From: Lenisia limosa
Taxonomy: Eukaryota; Breviatea
Assembly: GCA_001655205.1 (NCBI GenBank)
Contig: LPNZ01006811.1
Coordinates: 1 to 64,000 of the forward strand
Reading direction: 5' to 3'
Length of the DNA stretch: 64,000 bases
A program made the translations under genes and the position numbers. The notes beneath the pieces are model-generated. The model was not told the DNA's origin. It did no database searches and saw nothing but the letters and a program-made list of their open reading frames with translations. Numbering within the stretch: the first letter of the stretch is position 1; each line of letters begins with the position of its first letter. This document shows, piece after piece, positions 1 to 11,873 of the stretch.

Positions 1-69
1 GGGGGGTACACTTCACATTATCTGAGATGCGATTTGACACTTGTGACCGTGTAGGCCTTGGATCTTGGA

Positions 70-1310
70 TCGGTCCGAATTTTGACTGAGCCCAATGCTG
101 GTGGTCGCAGTGAGGAGTCCGAGGCCATGTCTTTCGAAGTCCTGAGATGTCTATTCAGCGCCTCTTTGAGCAAAACCGAAATGGAAATTAGTATGACTTG
201 CTGCTGAATTGGTATTCTTACCGCTTAGCCTACTTTCCCTATGGGTCCAAGAAAACTGATTACTCTGTGGATATGTTCGGCCAACGTGTTGGTGTCAGTG
301 TCACCAGGTGTGCTTGAGGCTTTCATTTTAGCTGCTGCAACCTTTTTATCAATCTCTTTTCAGCATAGGTTCTTTTCCCAGTACTTCAGTGACATTTTAG
401 ATCTTGGTTTGGACCTAACGCTGGAGAGTTTACTGAGGAGCAGGCTGAGTATTTACTGAGAAAGAAACTTGAGGGTATTCAGTGGTCCACGCAGAACGTC
501 TTGAATGATACGTAGGCAGTTTGCTTCCTTTGACTTGTTCTCTTATTTGCTCCTTAATGTACTAGGTTCTCTCGTCAGCTTCTTCATGTATGGGCACCTT
601 CCCAAGAAGCATGTGGTATTTTGTACAAGGTTAGTACTGCTAATTGCATCATATTAATTGTTTGTTGAAGTGATTAACATTTCAGGTATTTTGGCAACTA
701 CCTGAGGACTTGAGAATCAACTCGATTTTGATTTTGACTGCTTCTAAGGGCTGTGACTGGATCTATTATGGTTCGTTGGTTGCGCATTGTTGAACATTAT
801 TTTGAAGATGAGTTACACAAAATCACAAATTTATGCCATTGTCATTTTGTTGAATCACGAAATAGTGTGAATTATGTTAAGTGGTTTTTCGTTACGTCTC
901 AGGAGCCCCTCGTGTGGATTACTGCTCCATTTTCGGTCAGATGTTGACAGACTCTGAAGCCTCTAACGTGAGTGTTGATGGCTTGTTATTCCGATTCTCC
1001 ACCCTTCATTTTCGTCTAACTCCACCAGACTGACTCTGATGGGAACTGTTCGGACGGATCTGAGGGATCTGAAGTCTCTGAAGGTTCTGACGTCTCTATT
1101 TCAGATTTGAAGCCTGCCAAGTGCAAGCGTACTCAGGTATGGAGTGTGTACAAGATTTTATTAATCCATTTGATTGACCGTAACGCCGAATTAGAGTGTG
1201 AATTCGGTTTTGTATTCGATTGTATTACTTTTGTTATTGTATCTTCAAATCTCATCTGTAAGATTCAACATAAGAGAAGTGGAAGATGGAAGAGGAGAGC
1301 AAGAAGATGA
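70..1310 (+). CDS. Unknown protein, 5' end probably outside window; acidic then basic C-terminus
   Basis: I do not recognise this protein. Open exons separated by short GT-AG introns run from about 70 to 1310. Readable exon pieces include YGSKKTDYSVDMFGQ near 245-290, GPNAGEFTEEQAEYLLRKKL near 410-470, LLHVWAPSQEACGILYK near 575-630, VFWQLPEDLRINSILILTAS near 690-745 and APRVDYCSIFGQMLTDSEAS near 907-965. The C-terminus has a Ser/Asp/Glu-rich acidic stretch (about 1030-1105) followed by a short basic tail (CKRTQ joined to RSGRWKRRARR, stop 1308-1310). Acidic-then-basic tails are common in nuclear proteins, but that is only inference. An alternative last exon begins after the cag at about 1448 and also reads basic (CWGGRQRRDRRGRR). 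The start codon is not identified and may lie before position 1. Confidence 0.45.
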
Positions 1311-2042
1311 TTCATTTATTTTATGTCTTTTGGCTTTCTGTTTTGTAATGTTTTGAAGAACAAAGGGGTGTCAATGCAGCTATTTTTGAAACATTATTAG
1401 TACCATTTTACATAATCTACATTTTAAAAACAATTACAACCTTTTCAGTTTTCTTGTTGGGGTGGCAGGCAAAGACGAGATCGAAGGGGGAGGCGGTGTA
1501 CTAAAGGAAAATGAGAAAACAAGGCCTTACGATTGTCTGAATAGCGGTTTCGGGATACTATCGGAGTGTTTTGGTGGGGACAACGGCACAGCATAGTGTT
1601 CCTCTGGAAGAAACGATGGGGGGAGTGTCGGTCGTACATTAGACAATCGCTTACGCTGAATCATTAAATGATTAAGTACAACGAAAAGCAAACTTGTGGT
1701 GGAACCAGTTTGAAGGCTGTGGTGTGTACTGGGGGCTGAGCCTTGGAGATAAAGCAAATCTTCAATAGGAGCCTACATGCGGAGAAGTGGGGAAGGCACT
1801 TCTCAATGGAGAACCAAGTCCAGGACTGGAAGGAAGGAACCTCTGAACGAGTAAGAAAGAACAGTTCATCACCAAAGTAATTAAAGTATTTCAATTACCA
1901 ATCTTGGTGACGTCAGGCCAGGGCTGGACGGTGCAAGTGTCTGGAACTGTTAATGCAGTGTATGGATATGGCCACAAAGTCTTGAACCCACTCTTTTGTA
2001 TGAAGGCGAGAGGAGGCATGGGCTCATTGGTTCTTCAATAAC
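1311..2042. other. Convergent spacer, no supported gene
   Basis: This lies between the predicted stop of the first gene (+) and the stop of the next gene (-). Short ORFs occur on both strands but none has convincing protein character or splice-linked continuation. It may hold 3' untranslated sequence or an alternative last exon of the upstream gene at about 1449-1510. Confidence 0.4.
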
Positions 2043-5000
2043 CTAAACAGTCAACCAATCCATAGAGTCATCAAGGCTGTGAAAAGCTTCGAATAATACT
2101 GTCATTCCATCCTGTGACTGAAAAGTTGTTCTGGTCTTTCGCCATAAAAAACCCACCCTCGGTTTTCGTGGAGGTGAGCGAAGGCCCGGACTTGAAGGAG
2201 GCGGCATATCCTGAAGATTAGATGAGCAGTCATACATCGAGCTCTCTAAGGAGAAAGGGGAGAAAACCACCAACCTGAGAGGGGCTCAGAGGCGGGCACG
2301 CTGAGGGCTGCAATGTAAAATGTCACAAAATAATCCAAGGTAAAACTAATGAGGGCTTTCTCCACATACTTTGAAGCGACTGCTTATAAGACTTCCAACA
2401 AGTGTCCTGGTTTTGTTAGTATTATGAAATAGTCGCTATTTCGTGTTATCATACTTTTTTGGGGGGCTTGAGAGAGTTGGGCTCATTGGTTCCGAAGGGT
2501 TCTTGCGCCTCCTATTGGCATCCGATGGTGACATAAGCTGTTTTTGCTTCTAGGAGGGTAAAGACCACATATTGAAATAGGATTTTAAATTGCGGTCTCT
2601 GCACACATGAGGCCTCCTTGATGATGGAGATCGGAGTTTAGCCGTTCTCATTGTTTTTGCGCTTTTCCGTTCTGACGATTTTCTTGTTTGTGCCTTATTC
2701 AACGATGATGTGTAAGTTGTCATAGGAGTGTCCCATCCTATGTGGATAAGGAAAGAAGAGAAAGAGCCGAATAGAGGGCTTTTATTACCACTTACTGCTT
2801 CTGCTTCGGAGCTTAGCAAAGTCTTGCAGTTCCCTTTTGAGCAGCTAAAGTTTTTAGTGTTGGATTGCTGACAATATCACCGACAGTTTCAGTGTATAAA
2901 ACAACTTTGGAAAGGGGTACTATTTTAAAATACACAAGAGTCTTGATAGACATGGTCAGCTTACATCCTCATCATTTGCTTCAGAATACTCCTCCGTAGA
3001 TGATTGGTCTCTCTTCATTGAATGGAAAGCAGAGGACGTCAGCGAAGCCGGCTAAAAAACATAATTATAATCAAGGCTTCTCAAAAAAGAGTTTCTGTGA
3101 AATCCTAGAAAATTTCACGTTTATTATTCCTAATTGTGAAATCCCTGATTATATCCCTTAGGTCCATAAAGATACAAAGAGCCAGGGAATAAAGAAGTGT
3201 CACAGCTGTAAATAACGAGAGATGTTATTATCTCACTTTGTCAGAAATTGGACCCGAGTTTTCGGATGAAGGAGTTGGTTGTTCAAGCCCTAAAGAATGA
3301 AAACTGTAATTGTGCCACTACGAAGTTCCAAAACCCTTACCAGGAGTGGAGTTTATTACACTAACAGAGTCCCAATCGCTCTAAATTGATAAGCAACATG
3401 TAGATCTCTAATATAATCTAAGTACACAAGTCAGTTGATCATTGATAGGCCCCCACCGTTTCTTCAGCTTGCATTTCATCGTCACTTTCAGCCTCTAGCC
3501 CGGTCCTCTGCAATACGTCCTAAAGAAGAATGAGCCAATGTGACAATGGAAGAGCATATTGAGTTTTATGTTATATGAACCCGTGGACCTTAAGGTTATG
3601 ATACTCTTCGCCATAAGCAGCATTAAGACCTCGAACAGCGTCTTCGGCAGTCTCCGGAATTTGACCTAATCGTTGTTAACCATTAGGGAATTCAAAGACT
3701 GAATAGAAGTAAACACCTACGAGTATGAAGCTTCAGTGCCAGTCGGGACATTTGCTGCGTCACAAATCCTTCAAGCTTTTTCTAGACAGGAAGTAAGGAA
3801 GGAAGAAATTAGACTTAAACAACCTTCTTTGAACCAATTTCGTTGACAATTCCAAATAAGGCAAGTGAAATACGGACCAAGATCTCCCTGGCGGCCATGA
3901 CAAGTGATGACGTGGCATCTTCTGACCCCAGTTCACTTGTGGTGGTGGTGACCCTGTGAGGTGAAACATTTGATAGAAGACCTACTCATCAACATTCTGA
4001 AGATACTCCTTTGCCGTTTTCCACAGCCTTCGAGCAGCTTTCGGTTTGGGAATAGACTGCGTGGAAAGTAAGAAATGGTACAAGAAGGGTAGGCCGTTTG
4101 TACGATGCGCCACACACCTCCAGGGAAGCTATTCTATCGATAGTGTCAGTAATGGCCATTTTGACAATAGAAGGTGCTTCAGCAAAGGAGTAACTTGACC
4201 AAGAGGCGAGGCTGAAGATGATTAACAACGCTCAATTATGGATTACGCATAAGGAAACTGCTTTCCTTCTCACCAAATATCGAGGTAAGCAGGTAAATCA
4301 TCAACAGAAGCAAACATTGCTGGCTCATCGATCGCAGTCTTCTAACCAGTCAGTTGCTAGCAGAGGCAAAAAAGAAGCTACCTTTTCCTTTGGTTTTATT
4401 TCTGGTTTCACAACATGAATCAATTCCGGTTTGGGTAAACCAATAGAATGATCGTGCTTCCTCCAATGAGCCACTTCTCTTTGCCAATCTAAAACGGTCA
4501 AACCCAATGGGAAAGCGCATAACCTGCCAATAAGCGAAGCCATAATCCTACCAAGGTTCGGGAGTTGGGACGGATAACGTGGAGATTGTGATGAGGGTAA
4601 CTATAGATTAACAAAGCAAAATAAAAACAATTAATAAAGACTTCTCTAAATTGATGGAGACGTTGGACTATTTATCAAAATGAGAAGTCACAAACCTTCA
4701 AGGAATTTATGATGTCTTTGGACATGTGCGAGCCAATAGCATGCATTGCGTCTGGAAGATGAATGGAAACAACAAAAAGACCGAGTGGACCTGGGAGGTA
4801 CTAACCTTGAATATCATCCATTTTCAAAAGAGGAGATATAACGTAGGGGTACGGTCTACAGAAGGTTAGCATCAGATGACACCCTACCCTGAAGGCTGGA
4901 CGTCCACTCCAAAAGACGCAACATCGGTGCACTCAAGAGCCGCGATCAGAGAGATGTTGTCCACCCAAGGCACAACAGCAATAGCTACATCAGGATACAC

Positions 5001-7701
5001 TTCGGGGAGTGGCGGCTCGACTGACTCCTCTTTCGGCTTTGGCAGCACTTCTTCAACTTTGGCTACAGATGGTGAGCACATAATACTCTCAAGAAGTGTT
5101 AGGAAAGACCCTCACGTTTGGCATTCCTTGATTTTAGGATGGGTGGTGCAGCGGTGCGATCCTTCAGTCGACTGAAAATGGTCGTGCGTGTTTTGGGAGT
5201 GGTAGTATGGGGGATGGGTTCTTTAAATAGGGTCTCATTTGGTTTAGAAGGTACTACAGCATGAGAAGCCTACAAGTAAACCAACTTTTGGAGGGAGTTG
5301 AGCAGAATGGAGGCAGGCCGCGAGCAACACCTGAAAAGTAAAAAGCAAAGTTAATGCCAAAATCAAAGTTATCAGGCAGAAGATGTCTCACCACCATATA
5401 CAATGTTCATCCAACCATTTTACTTACTCTATCCATATAGTATCTCCTCTACCAACCCAAGAGAATGGTCCCTCGAACAGAAGCTTCAACCAATGGGTGT
5501 ACAATGTTGTCTGATATGTTAATAGAATCAAAGAGCCAAGAAAACAATCCAACCAGTGATATTAAGGGGCTCAATTGTTGGACTGTCTAATGCATCCTCA
5601 TCACTTAACAAAGATGGGGACCTGAGAGGACTACTTGGAGAGCTGTTATTCACAGTTTTTTCTTTGACCTCTTCCTTTTGAGGAAATTTTGCCACAGTCA
5701 CACTCCAATATCCATATTTGGATGGCGGAAGGGGAGCATTTGCAGGTATCATTGCTGTGATAACAATTTCACTTTCTGAAGTTCTTAGTCAATACATCAA
5801 TCTCTTGAATTTGTCAATTTACCCCCATACCCTGGGAAAAGAGATAGTCCACCCGTTTCGAATTGAGAGTTGGTTCGGTCCCACGGGTGCCCGGGGGGAA
5901 AAAGGGTGTCACGTCAATTGGCCACATTTCATCTATTGCAATCAGTAGCGAGTCCCTTTACTTTTGAGCACTACTTACGTTCTAGATCTTTTTAAAAAAA
6001 CAAAAACTCATGGATTAATCCTCAATATTGCATTTTCCCCACATATAGATCTTTTCTGGCCATGCTAAATAATGAGCCCGCCCACCGCTTCCAAAGGACA
6101 TTGCGACGGTTTTTGCGGGTCTCGAGGGGGCAGGAGGACTACCCTTAAAAACTTGCGACAAGGTTGCCAGTGAAGACACTAAAAGTCAATGATGGCAATG
6201 CCAAGTACTGGGGCCTACCAGTATTGAGAGAATCTGCTAAGGTTATTGTGCAAGCCCCCGCCTTTTTAAGGGCGAGCACAGACTCCGAATTATCTGAGGG
6301 GGTCTGTAACCGTCAAAACATGGTACAAAGGAGGTACGACCAACTCACCATTGAGTCCGGGCGACAGTCCACAAACACAGTCTTAATCTGTTGGGCCTTT
6401 TCCGCCTGCTGGATGGGTACAGCGAATCGTAAAGCTTCGTCTGGTTTGTCAGGCCAGAGTCAAGACTCACCTTTCGCGTCTTCTTCGTCTTCGGCAGAAG
6501 GGGGTGACTGGTCACATCCGGTCCATGACAGCGCTGTCATCTCGAGCGGAAGGTCTTGCCTTTATTGTTCAGAGTAAGACAAACTGAACTATTCTTCACT
6601 GTGATGGTGTGGAAGGCTTTGGCCAGATACAACCTTGTTTTATATTTCTTATTGTTATACATGTATATCATAGTCTTCACTGTATATGATATAAGGTTGA
6701 TGAAAATAATGTGTGAAACATGCAGTAAGTTAACCAGTTTTGATGCTGAATCGACCAAAGCTCACCATACAACAATTTCTGCAGATGTAGCAGGGAATAT
6801 CGTGTAAAAGAGGCACAATCGAGAATTTTTTCCAGCCTGTGCGGTGGGGGGGGGGGTAATCAGGCATTTGGAAAAGAAGCTTACAGTAGAAGAGCCCATG
6901 ATTGCCGAGTCCCAGTTGAACCCGGCCTGAATGACGGATGTTGCATCCCGAGTCACAGAGCCTGGAACAGCCAGTGCTAATTGGAAGTCAATTTATCTGA
7001 GTCATGCAAATGTTTTGCTTCATTTTTTTTTAAAAAATACATGATGGAGTAGCACCCATTATGGAATCAGAACTCTCTACCTTGTAGCCAAAAAATAACC
7101 GTTCCCAACCGTTATTATTTTCATCTTCCGCAATTAATATTTTCAGCTCCTCCAAAGCAGATTTAGCTGCATCTAAAGAGAATTAGGCATTTTGGAGTTA
7201 TGGCAAACCTTCGGTGGTTTTCTTGAATCTCTGCCATGATGATGCTGTGAACTCTGATAACTTCTTCCGACCTTCAACCTGTGGAAGCAGAGGTAACACA
7301 AACAATAGCAGAATCTGGAGTAACCAACATCCACGTTCCATAATATCACAAAAGGCTTCCTACTTTTGATTTGAGTAAACTGCAATAAACTCGTGAGGCC
7401 CAAATAACATCACAACCAAGTGCCTGCGGATAGAATAAGAGGAAACGAGATGTTGCGGAGGAAGAACACACTATCAGAAAAGGGTGTAGAACTGAGAGTA
7501 CTTCACCCACCTTTTTTTCTTTTAGTGTCTTTGAAATTGAGTTGAAGAGAGGTTCCAAATTAAGAGGCTTAGTTCCTTGGAGAGTAGGTCCTATCAAGAA
7601 GGCAGCCAGGTCCACAATCACTGCCACCTACAAAAATAATAAAAAAAATAAGGGGGGAAAAGGGTTGAAGTACCAACCTGAAGAGTGCCAATCTCCGTCA
7701 T
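2043..7701 (-). CDS. Large multi-exon protein of unknown function
   Basis: I do not recognise the family. The chosen start is the ATG at 7701, reading MTEIGTLQ and splicing to VAVIVDLAAFLIGPTLQGTK, a beta-strand-like segment with an Asp. Further exons include KKLSEFTASSWQRFKKTTED (about 7230-7280), LEELKILIAEDENNNGWERL (about 7100-7170), TRDATSVIQAGFNWDSAIMG (about 6895-6955), RFAVPIQQAEKAQQIKTVFV then DCRPDS (about 6360-6440, superficially rhodanese-like), AIDEMWPIDVTPFFPPGTRG (about 5880-5945), GPYPYVISPLLKMDD spanning a 32-nt intron (about 4810-4895), WQREVAHWRKHDHSIGLPKP (about 4430-4490), PKPKAARRLWKTAKEYLQNV (about 3985-4050) and a Ser/Arg/Pro-rich C-terminal third ending SLDDSMDWLTV (stop 2043). 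The chain of exons argues for one long gene rather than several small ones. A vWA-like N-terminus and basic low-complexity tail recall replication regulators such as Treslin, but this is a weak guess. A dispersed repeat copy sits near 6590-6705, probably intronic. Confidence 0.5.
4858..4889 (-). other. 32-nt GT-AG intron
   Basis: On the minus strand this tiny intron starts GTAGGG and ends CTGTAG, with an internal GCTAAC that could serve as branch point. Removing it joins the frame VDVQPSG to PYPYVISPLLKMDD, linking two halves that otherwise look like separate genes. Coordinates may be off by one or two bases. Confidence 0.55.
6598..6705 (+). repeat. Dispersed element copy (partial)
   Basis: Reads GTGATGGTGTGGAAGGCTTT, GGCCAGATACAACC, then TTTTATATTTCTTATTGTTA and TATATGATATAAG. 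This matches the second half of the element at 34905-34990 and 51862-51923. It probably lies in an intron of the large minus-strand gene. Confidence 0.6.
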
Positions 7702-8096
7702 TTTTTAAATTTTCAGGGGGAGCTCAGGGGAAACTGCAATTTAGAAATATCCATAACAACTAAGTGGCGGGAGTTGTGACTTTGATATGAACTGATTCTA
7801 AATAAATTATATTCGAATTATATTTTTTTATTTATTATAGAGGGCTAGAAGACGAGAAGAGGGCAGTAAAGGGAACTGGGAGAACAAGGGGAGAAGGAGA
7901 AACAAGCAAGGCAAGGCAAGCAAGAAAGGGAGGTGGGAATGTCAGCTCGCGTTACCCCATCAATTATCTGTATTTTCCAAAAAAACCCATGAAAACAACC
8001 TTTTCAAGTTCAAGATATCAAGAGAGAGAATAATTTATAAGTACTGAGTTGGCAGAAAGTGCAAATACGGGGCAAGAGATCTGGTTGTGCATTAAA
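7702..8096. promoter_or_regulatory. Divergent promoter region (unknown gene / GltS)
   Basis: About 395 bp separate the ATG at 7701 (-) from the ATG at 8097 (+). It contains an AT-rich patch (about 7795-7840) and a purine-rich G/A run (about 7850-7940). No single TATA box or operator can be assigned. Confidence 0.4.
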
Positions 8097-10956
8097 ATGA
8101 CCGACTCTCAAGATGACATTATTATCATGTCCTTTACAGCACTCTGTGTGCTTTTACTGATTGGAAAGACAATTAGTGAGTTATTGAGGTATCAGATTTT
8201 TCTAACCCTTCCGCAGGGGCCAACGTTCGCTTCGTGCAGCTTCTTTTCCTTCCTGCCTCTGTTGTTGCAGGGTTTCTTGGATTGTTTTCTCTCCAGGTAA
8301 GCAACCAGAGTTGCTTTTCTAGCGATAGCATCTGACTTCTGCTCTGTCCACGTTCCTCATAATCCTCTCTTTAACCCTCAATCAAATGTACAGCAAATAG
8401 CTTAAAACTATTTTGATTTGGATACGTCTTTAATTTGGTATATTCAAACGTTTCATCATTTAATTTTTATGTTTCGAGACTGTTGTTCCCATGCTATTTA
8501 TCCGCTCTTCTCGAAAATTCCCTCACACCCCGAAGGTCATGAACTACAGATATCCGGACCTCCATGACTACATGATGAAATCCTGGTTTGTCTATTGAGG
8601 CGTGCCTTGGTATAGTTGATAATCCCCTTTCTTTTTCTTCAAAATAGAATCTTGTAATTGAGCCGCCACTATAACGGTTTAGGTTCTGTGGATGGGACGT
8701 CCTTCCTGAGTTCCGTAGGTTGACAAGCGATATCATCTTATTCTTACATTTTAGTGATTAATATCATCTTTGCGTCACTGTTCCTCGGGCATCATGTTCC
8801 GACAATTCCAACTGTTTGGAGAAAAGGTGAGTTCCCATTGTATTTTGACAATGTAGCATCCACACAGCTAGCCTATGGACAGATCCTTGCTTTTGGCCAG
8901 TATGGTGTGGCCATTCTCACTTGTGGAATCCTCACGGTAGGAGATGGGGTACCCATAACGTGGTGTATTTTCACTAACTGTCATTGAACTGTAATGCTCT
9001 CACTCACTATTCAGAAATTCTTCACGATTGACGATATGTTTGGTACAACTGTTGGCGGATGTTTGCGTTCTTTTAATTTTAGTGTCTTTGTTGCCTTTTC
9101 TTACAACTTTAGATCCCAATTGGATTTGAGGGTGGTCATGGAACAGCTGCTGGTGTTGGTTCGACTTATAGAGATTTGGGTAGGTAATAATTTTGTTGTA
9201 ACTACCATCAGCATTGATTTTATCTTCTTATTTTTTTTCACAACCCCCTCCAGGATGGAAGGAAGGAAAGGACTTTGCACTTGCCTCTGCTACTGTCGGT
9301 ATCCTCTGCGCCATTGTCCTTGGCTTTTCTTTCATTAAGCTTGCCGTCAAACTTGGCTACGTTCACACTGCGCAGAAGCATGATTCCGTTTCTCTCAAGG
9401 TATAGTTCCCATTGGCAGAGAAAGGCTTTTGTGTGTTGTTTTACTCCCTAGGGTGTTTACCCAATCCATGACAGACCAAGTGCAGGTGTTCAAGTAAGAG
9501 GATATTTAATCTACTTTTTTGTGAAACGCCTAATTGTGTAGACTGTTGCCTCAAACAGTATTGAAGCCCTTTCGCTCCATGTTGCCGTTGTCGGACTTGC
9601 CATCCTCATTGCTTTCGGCCTCAAGAAGGGAATGGTTGCCATTGAGAACACCAGTGATAGTGAGCTGGTTTTTCTTCTTACTGGTGTTTTGGCCTTTCTA
9701 TTATCGCTGGTCTTCAAATAACTCTTCAAGCTCTCAAGGAACAAGAGGTTCTTTCTTCCTTCCCGATTTTCCCCTTGGCTATGCTTGGTGGTATCTTAAT
9801 CCAAAGTCTGTCTCAAAAGGTACGCAAGGTGAAGTGTTGACGCGTAAAACGAATGGATCGTTTAACACATACTTGTGGACATTGATGGTTAATGACGTTT
9901 TTAGTTTGCAAAGACTCCGTTGATAGACAGTGGCCTGATTGATCGTATTTCCGGGCTTTCTCTCGATTTTCTCCTTGTTGCAGCTATTACAACGATGCGG
10001 TTGGCCATCTTCTTTCAAACTTTTAACAGATTGTCTCACACGTTAATATTCCTCTCTTTCCTTTTGTTTTCTTCACAGACAGTTTACTATGATTAATGCA
10101 ATTTTCTTATTATTGACTTGATAGTTTGGACGCCGTTGCTAAGGGACTTATCCCCTTCTTTTGTATTGTGGTGGCCGTCCTCTCCTGGCATATGCTGTGC
10201 CTTTGGGTGTAGGAGGGTTATGATTTGTCTCAAATGCGAGAGCTGTTCACTAGTATCTTGACCATGCAGCCTGGCCCCCCGTCTTCTTCCCAATCATTGG
10301 TTCTGCCGTGCTATTGGCGAGGTCAGTTGGCTGTTTGTTGGATGACTGGCAACAGAATTCTCATTCTTTAGTTTGGACAGTCTTGTGGAGTCTCTGCCTC
10401 CGCTCTTCTTCTCCTCAAGTAGGCCAGGGGTTCTTAGACTGTGACTGTAAAACGAGTTCACATGTTCAGGATTGTGGACCCCCACCAAGAGACACCAGTT
10501 CTTGAAGCCTTCAGTTATAAGCAGCTTCTCCATGAACCTATTCTCGGTGGTGGACTCTTGTAGGCAGTTATATATTTTTCTTTATTGTCCCGTTTTCATG
10601 GCTCTAACTCCTAACTCACTCATACCACAGCACTACCATGTGTATTACCTTGTCCCATTCCCTGGGCCCTTGGATTACCGCCTCTATCGCGTTTAGTGGT
10701 GCTCTCTTCTGGCTGGTTTGATGGTTTAAATCATAGACTGCCTGCCTGATGAAAAGGTTCTTGTTCACCTTCACAGATTATGTATGTGGTCTACTTCTTC
10801 CCGAGATGGGACCGATTTGTCAATGAAGGGCTTGGACCAAGAAATCAGGGAGGTATGTCTTTGTTTTTCAAAGTCGAAACTTTTAAAGAACCTCTTACCT
10901 ATTGTTTAGGCATTAATGGAGAGGCCTGTCCCGCTGCATATTCCCCAGTACCTTAG
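8097..10956 (+). CDS. gltS: Sodium/glutamate symporter, GltS family, intron-rich
   Basis: Predicted Na+-coupled glutamate permease in a membrane. GltS proteins (ESS family) are chiefly bacterial, with about 10 to 12 helices in two inverted repeats and glycine-rich re-entrant loops. Start ATG 8097 (MTDSQDDIIIMSF) is followed by conserved pieces in family order: VRFVQLLFLPASVVAGFLGL, WDVLPEF splicing to LINIIFASLFLGHHVP, YGQILAFGQYG, the loop motif IPIGFEGGHGTAAG (about 9110-9150), FIKLAVKLGYVHTAQKHDS, FPLAMLGGILIQSLSQK, LDFLLVAAITTM, the second loop FGQSCGVSASALLLLK (about 10370-10420), IVDPHQETPVLEAFSYKQLL and PILGGGL. About fifteen short introns interrupt it. The last exon appears to end at TAG 10954-10956. 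Its family is bacterial in character but base composition and introns match neighbours, so any transfer was old. Exons between about 8300 and 8690 were not fully resolved. Confidence 0.9.
8827..8856 (+). other. 30-nt intron, stopless and multiple of three
   Basis: GTGAGT to ATGTAG, 30 nt. Removal joins TVWRK to ASTQLAYGQ, which matches the GltS family spacing. Retention would keep the frame open (adding ten residues reading GEFPLYFDNV), so either form is translatable. Confidence 0.55.
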
Positions 10957-11298
10957 GTATGGCATACCTTGTAACCAGACTTGAATGACTCTCCAGGTTT
11001 TGGCACGTACTCTATTGGATAGACCGCGGCTAAATATATCTTTCTTAAATGTATTCTTCTGACATAGACCATGGCATATTCAGAAATCCAAATAACAGAA
11101 ACGTTGAATTGTTTGGATTCGTTGGAGTATTCGTTGTCTTCTTAGGCAAGGTTCACATAAACAACTTCCCTATCTGCGATACTTGGCTTCTGAGCATATT
11201 GACCCTATTCATTAGACTAAAGGGGGCTGGCTTGCCGTCGCTTACTTGGTATTCTCTATAAGGCTCCATATCAAAGTATGCCAATTCTGTCTCATGCT
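10957..11298. other. Convergent 3' spacer
   Basis: Lies between the GltS stop and the UPF0538 stop on the other strand. A 70-codon plus ORF (11049-11261) has no splice context or family resemblance. Nothing else supported. Confidence 0.4.
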
Positions 11299-11873
11299 CT
11301 AAGGGTAATTAAGAAAGATCCCCAAAACAGCACTAGTATGTAGTGTGTCACAGCTGGAGTGTTCCCACAAACCAACACCTCCTTCTTCAAGAGTCTACAG
11401 AAGTTACACTTCAACCCAAAATCACAACCAACCTTGTTGTCATCAAGAAGAAGCCACTCATCATCTCGGTCCAGGGTCATTATCAAGTTGCAAGACTTGT
11501 AGCTGTGAGCCTTGAAGTTAATCTTTAGACTATCTGCAATGGTGAGAGTGTTTATACAAAAATGATCACCCCCCCCCCTCCAAACTGAGCTCTGTTTTTC
11601 TATAGGGCAAGAAAGCACGCTCTTTTTGGATTTCTGGATTGGTAAGACCATGTACAATGACAACCACCCCTTCGTACTGTCAGCCAGCATGCTCTTCAAC
11701 TGCCCAACAGTCACTGTGGACAAGTCAACTGCGTTGAAGTACGCATACTACGTGTGAGTCTTACCCATTCAAGCTATCAATCGAACATCAGAGAAAAACA
11801 CCATCACTGTACTACATACCTTAAATGTTCCATGTTCAAAATTTCTGATGATACGCACTGAAAGAGTTGCCAT
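11299..11873 (-). CDS. UPF0538 family protein (C2orf76 homologue)
   Basis: Small conserved eukaryotic protein of unknown function. I resolve five exons with compatible phases: 11873-11820, 11747-11678, 11633-11619, 11533-11433 and 11394-11299, totalling 336 nt (111 residues plus stop), close to the roughly 125 residues of the human protein. The N-terminus carries the family signature LSVRIIRNFEHGTF. The central part has the helix-like TVGQLKSMLADKI and the C-terminal half has DRDDEWLLLDDNKTLEEGG, reminiscent of a ubiquitin-like fold. The third exon is only 15 nt. The gene ends tail to tail with GltS and shares an upstream region with the next plus-strand gene. The opposite strand also has open frames over these exons (for example 11600-11757), which I regard as shadows because only the minus-strand exons splice into a recognisable protein. 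Confidence 0.85.

Noticed and set aside
1445-1894. Overlapping minus-strand ORFs after the first gene
   Set aside because: No start, splice or family support; likely 3' UTR or spacer.
6164-6577. 137-codon plus-strand open frame
   Set aside because: The minus strand reads as spliced exons (QQAEKAQQIKTVFVDCRPDS and neighbours) of the large unknown gene; the plus frame is low-complexity Ser/Arg.
11600-11757. Plus-strand frame reading LDFWIGKTMYNDNHPF near the GltS 3' end
   Set aside because: It looked coding at first, but the minus strand splices into a complete UPF0538 protein with consistent phases over the same bases.
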